NCBI GenBank assembly: GCA_003210755.1
Contig: QCUL01000009.1
Coordinates: 1 to 64,000 of the forward strand
Reading direction: 5' to 3'
From: Synechococcus sp. AG-679-C18
GTDB lineage: Bacteria; Cyanobacteriota; Cyanobacteriia; PCC-6307; Cyanobiaceae
DNA length: 64,000 nt
This document shows, one piece after another, positions 63,777-64,000 of this stretch. How positions within the stretch are numbered: the stretch's first letter is position 1; the number at the start of each line of letters is the position of its first letter. The position numbers and the translations under genes were made by a program. Below the pieces are notes generated by a model. That model was not told the DNA's origin. It ran no database searches and worked only from the letters and a program-made list of their open reading frames with translations.

Positions 63777-63890
63777 ATGATCGAACCCCTTCTTTGCGGC
63801 ATTGTTCTGGGCTTAATTCCGATCACGCTGATGGGTCTGTTTGTTGCAGCGTGGAATCAGTATCGACGAGGTAGTGCTTTGGGGGGCTGA
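63777..63890 (+). CDS. petG: Cytochrome b6-f complex subunit 5 (PetG)
   Basis: A 37-residue single-span subunit required for b6f stability. Sequence [20 protein letters not shown] continues [17 protein letters not shown], a very close match to PetG. ATG at 63777. Overlaps antisense with the end of the rsmD-like gene. Confidence 0.96.
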   Translation: MIEPLLCGIVLGLIPITLMGLFVAAWNQYRRGSALGG

Positions 63891-64000
63891 GCAGCAGCAG
63901 ACCGGTGCTGCCATATCGTCTCTGATCGACCACACTCCACTGTTTGGAAGGTGTCAAATTCCTTTTGTGGGTGTATTCGCAGAACACCAAGCCTTGATTA
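63823..64000 (-). CDS. rsmD: C-terminus of a 16S rRNA (guanine966-N2)-methyltransferase-like protein, partial
   Basis: The frame runs off the right edge and ends at TGA 63825-63823. The visible residues include [11 protein letters not shown] and [19 protein letters not shown], which fit the end of RsmD proteins, whose last strands carry the DxRxYG-like pattern. About 68 bases lie antisense to petG. Partial, so the identification is moderate. Confidence 0.6.
   Translation of the reverse strand, partial: NQGLVFCEYTHKRNLTPSKQWSVVDQRRYGSTGLLLLSPPKHYLVDTDSTLQQTDPSA

Overview
The window looks like a marine picocyanobacterial chromosome, most probably cluster-5 Synechococcus. The diagnostic genes are Ycf4, PetM, PetG, cytochrome cM, ChlI, Ycf39, a high-light-inducible protein (Hli), cyAbrB, NTRC, a split PntA and a cyanobacterial Trm1. 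Core genes are compact and of moderate GC. They are interrupted by clearly AT-richer insertions. Species assignment is inference from gene content and composition; no rRNA gene lies in the window.

Layout. 0.2-9 kb: photosynthesis and housekeeping genes (ycf4, a lipoprotein cyclophilin, ilvN, trm1, petM, ycf39, an ArsM-like methyltransferase, an rluE-like pseudouridine synthase, a Nif11-domain protein, infA, ntrC). 9.2-20 kb: an SF2 helicase, the pntA1-pntA2-pntB transhydrogenase operon, a YheT-type hydrolase, a 2Fe-2S ferredoxin coupled to dxr, and a SNF-family symporter. 19.8-29.8 kb: cysS, an AT-rich divergent pair of MFS exporters, polA, an HlyD adaptor and ychF. 29.9-33.2 kb: an AT-rich islet with a surface acyltransferase/SGNH protein and small secreted proteins. 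33.3-43 kb: an MFS gene and a secreted hydrolase with overlapping divergent starts, then a long minus-strand run (methyltransferase, 5-FTHF cyclo-ligase, a membrane-anchored protein, sufE, hom, a small protein, and a peptide ABC binding protein with its permease).

43-58.4 kb is the accessory region: AT-rich, gene-poor and full of short genes. Recognisable items are a Tat-exported beta-carbonic anhydrase, cyAbrB with a strong terminator, SelO and Hli. The rest are unrecognised small soluble proteins, a set of very short single-membrane-segment ORFs, a possible His/Cys-rich secreted peptide, a Fur-box-like palindrome, and start-less reading frames that look like decaying genes.

58.4-64 kb returns to core genes: a tight minus-strand operon cytM - trmJ-like - class A serine hydrolase - DUF3370 - chlI - ruvC, divergent from petG, with the C-terminus of a probable rsmD at the right edge.

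Functionally the core is thylakoid electron transport and its assembly (b6f subunits, Ycf4, Ycf39, cytochrome cM), redox and NADPH balance (PntAB, NTRC, ferredoxin), chlorophyll (ChlI), isoprenoids (Dxr) and amino acids (IlvN, Hom). Several coding starts are non-canonical. The clearest case is rluE, where a CTG overlaps the upstream stop as CTGA. I see no CRISPR array, tRNA, rRNA, transposase or prophage module. The best candidates for undescribed biology are the short membrane ORFs and regulatory elements of the 43-58 kb island.
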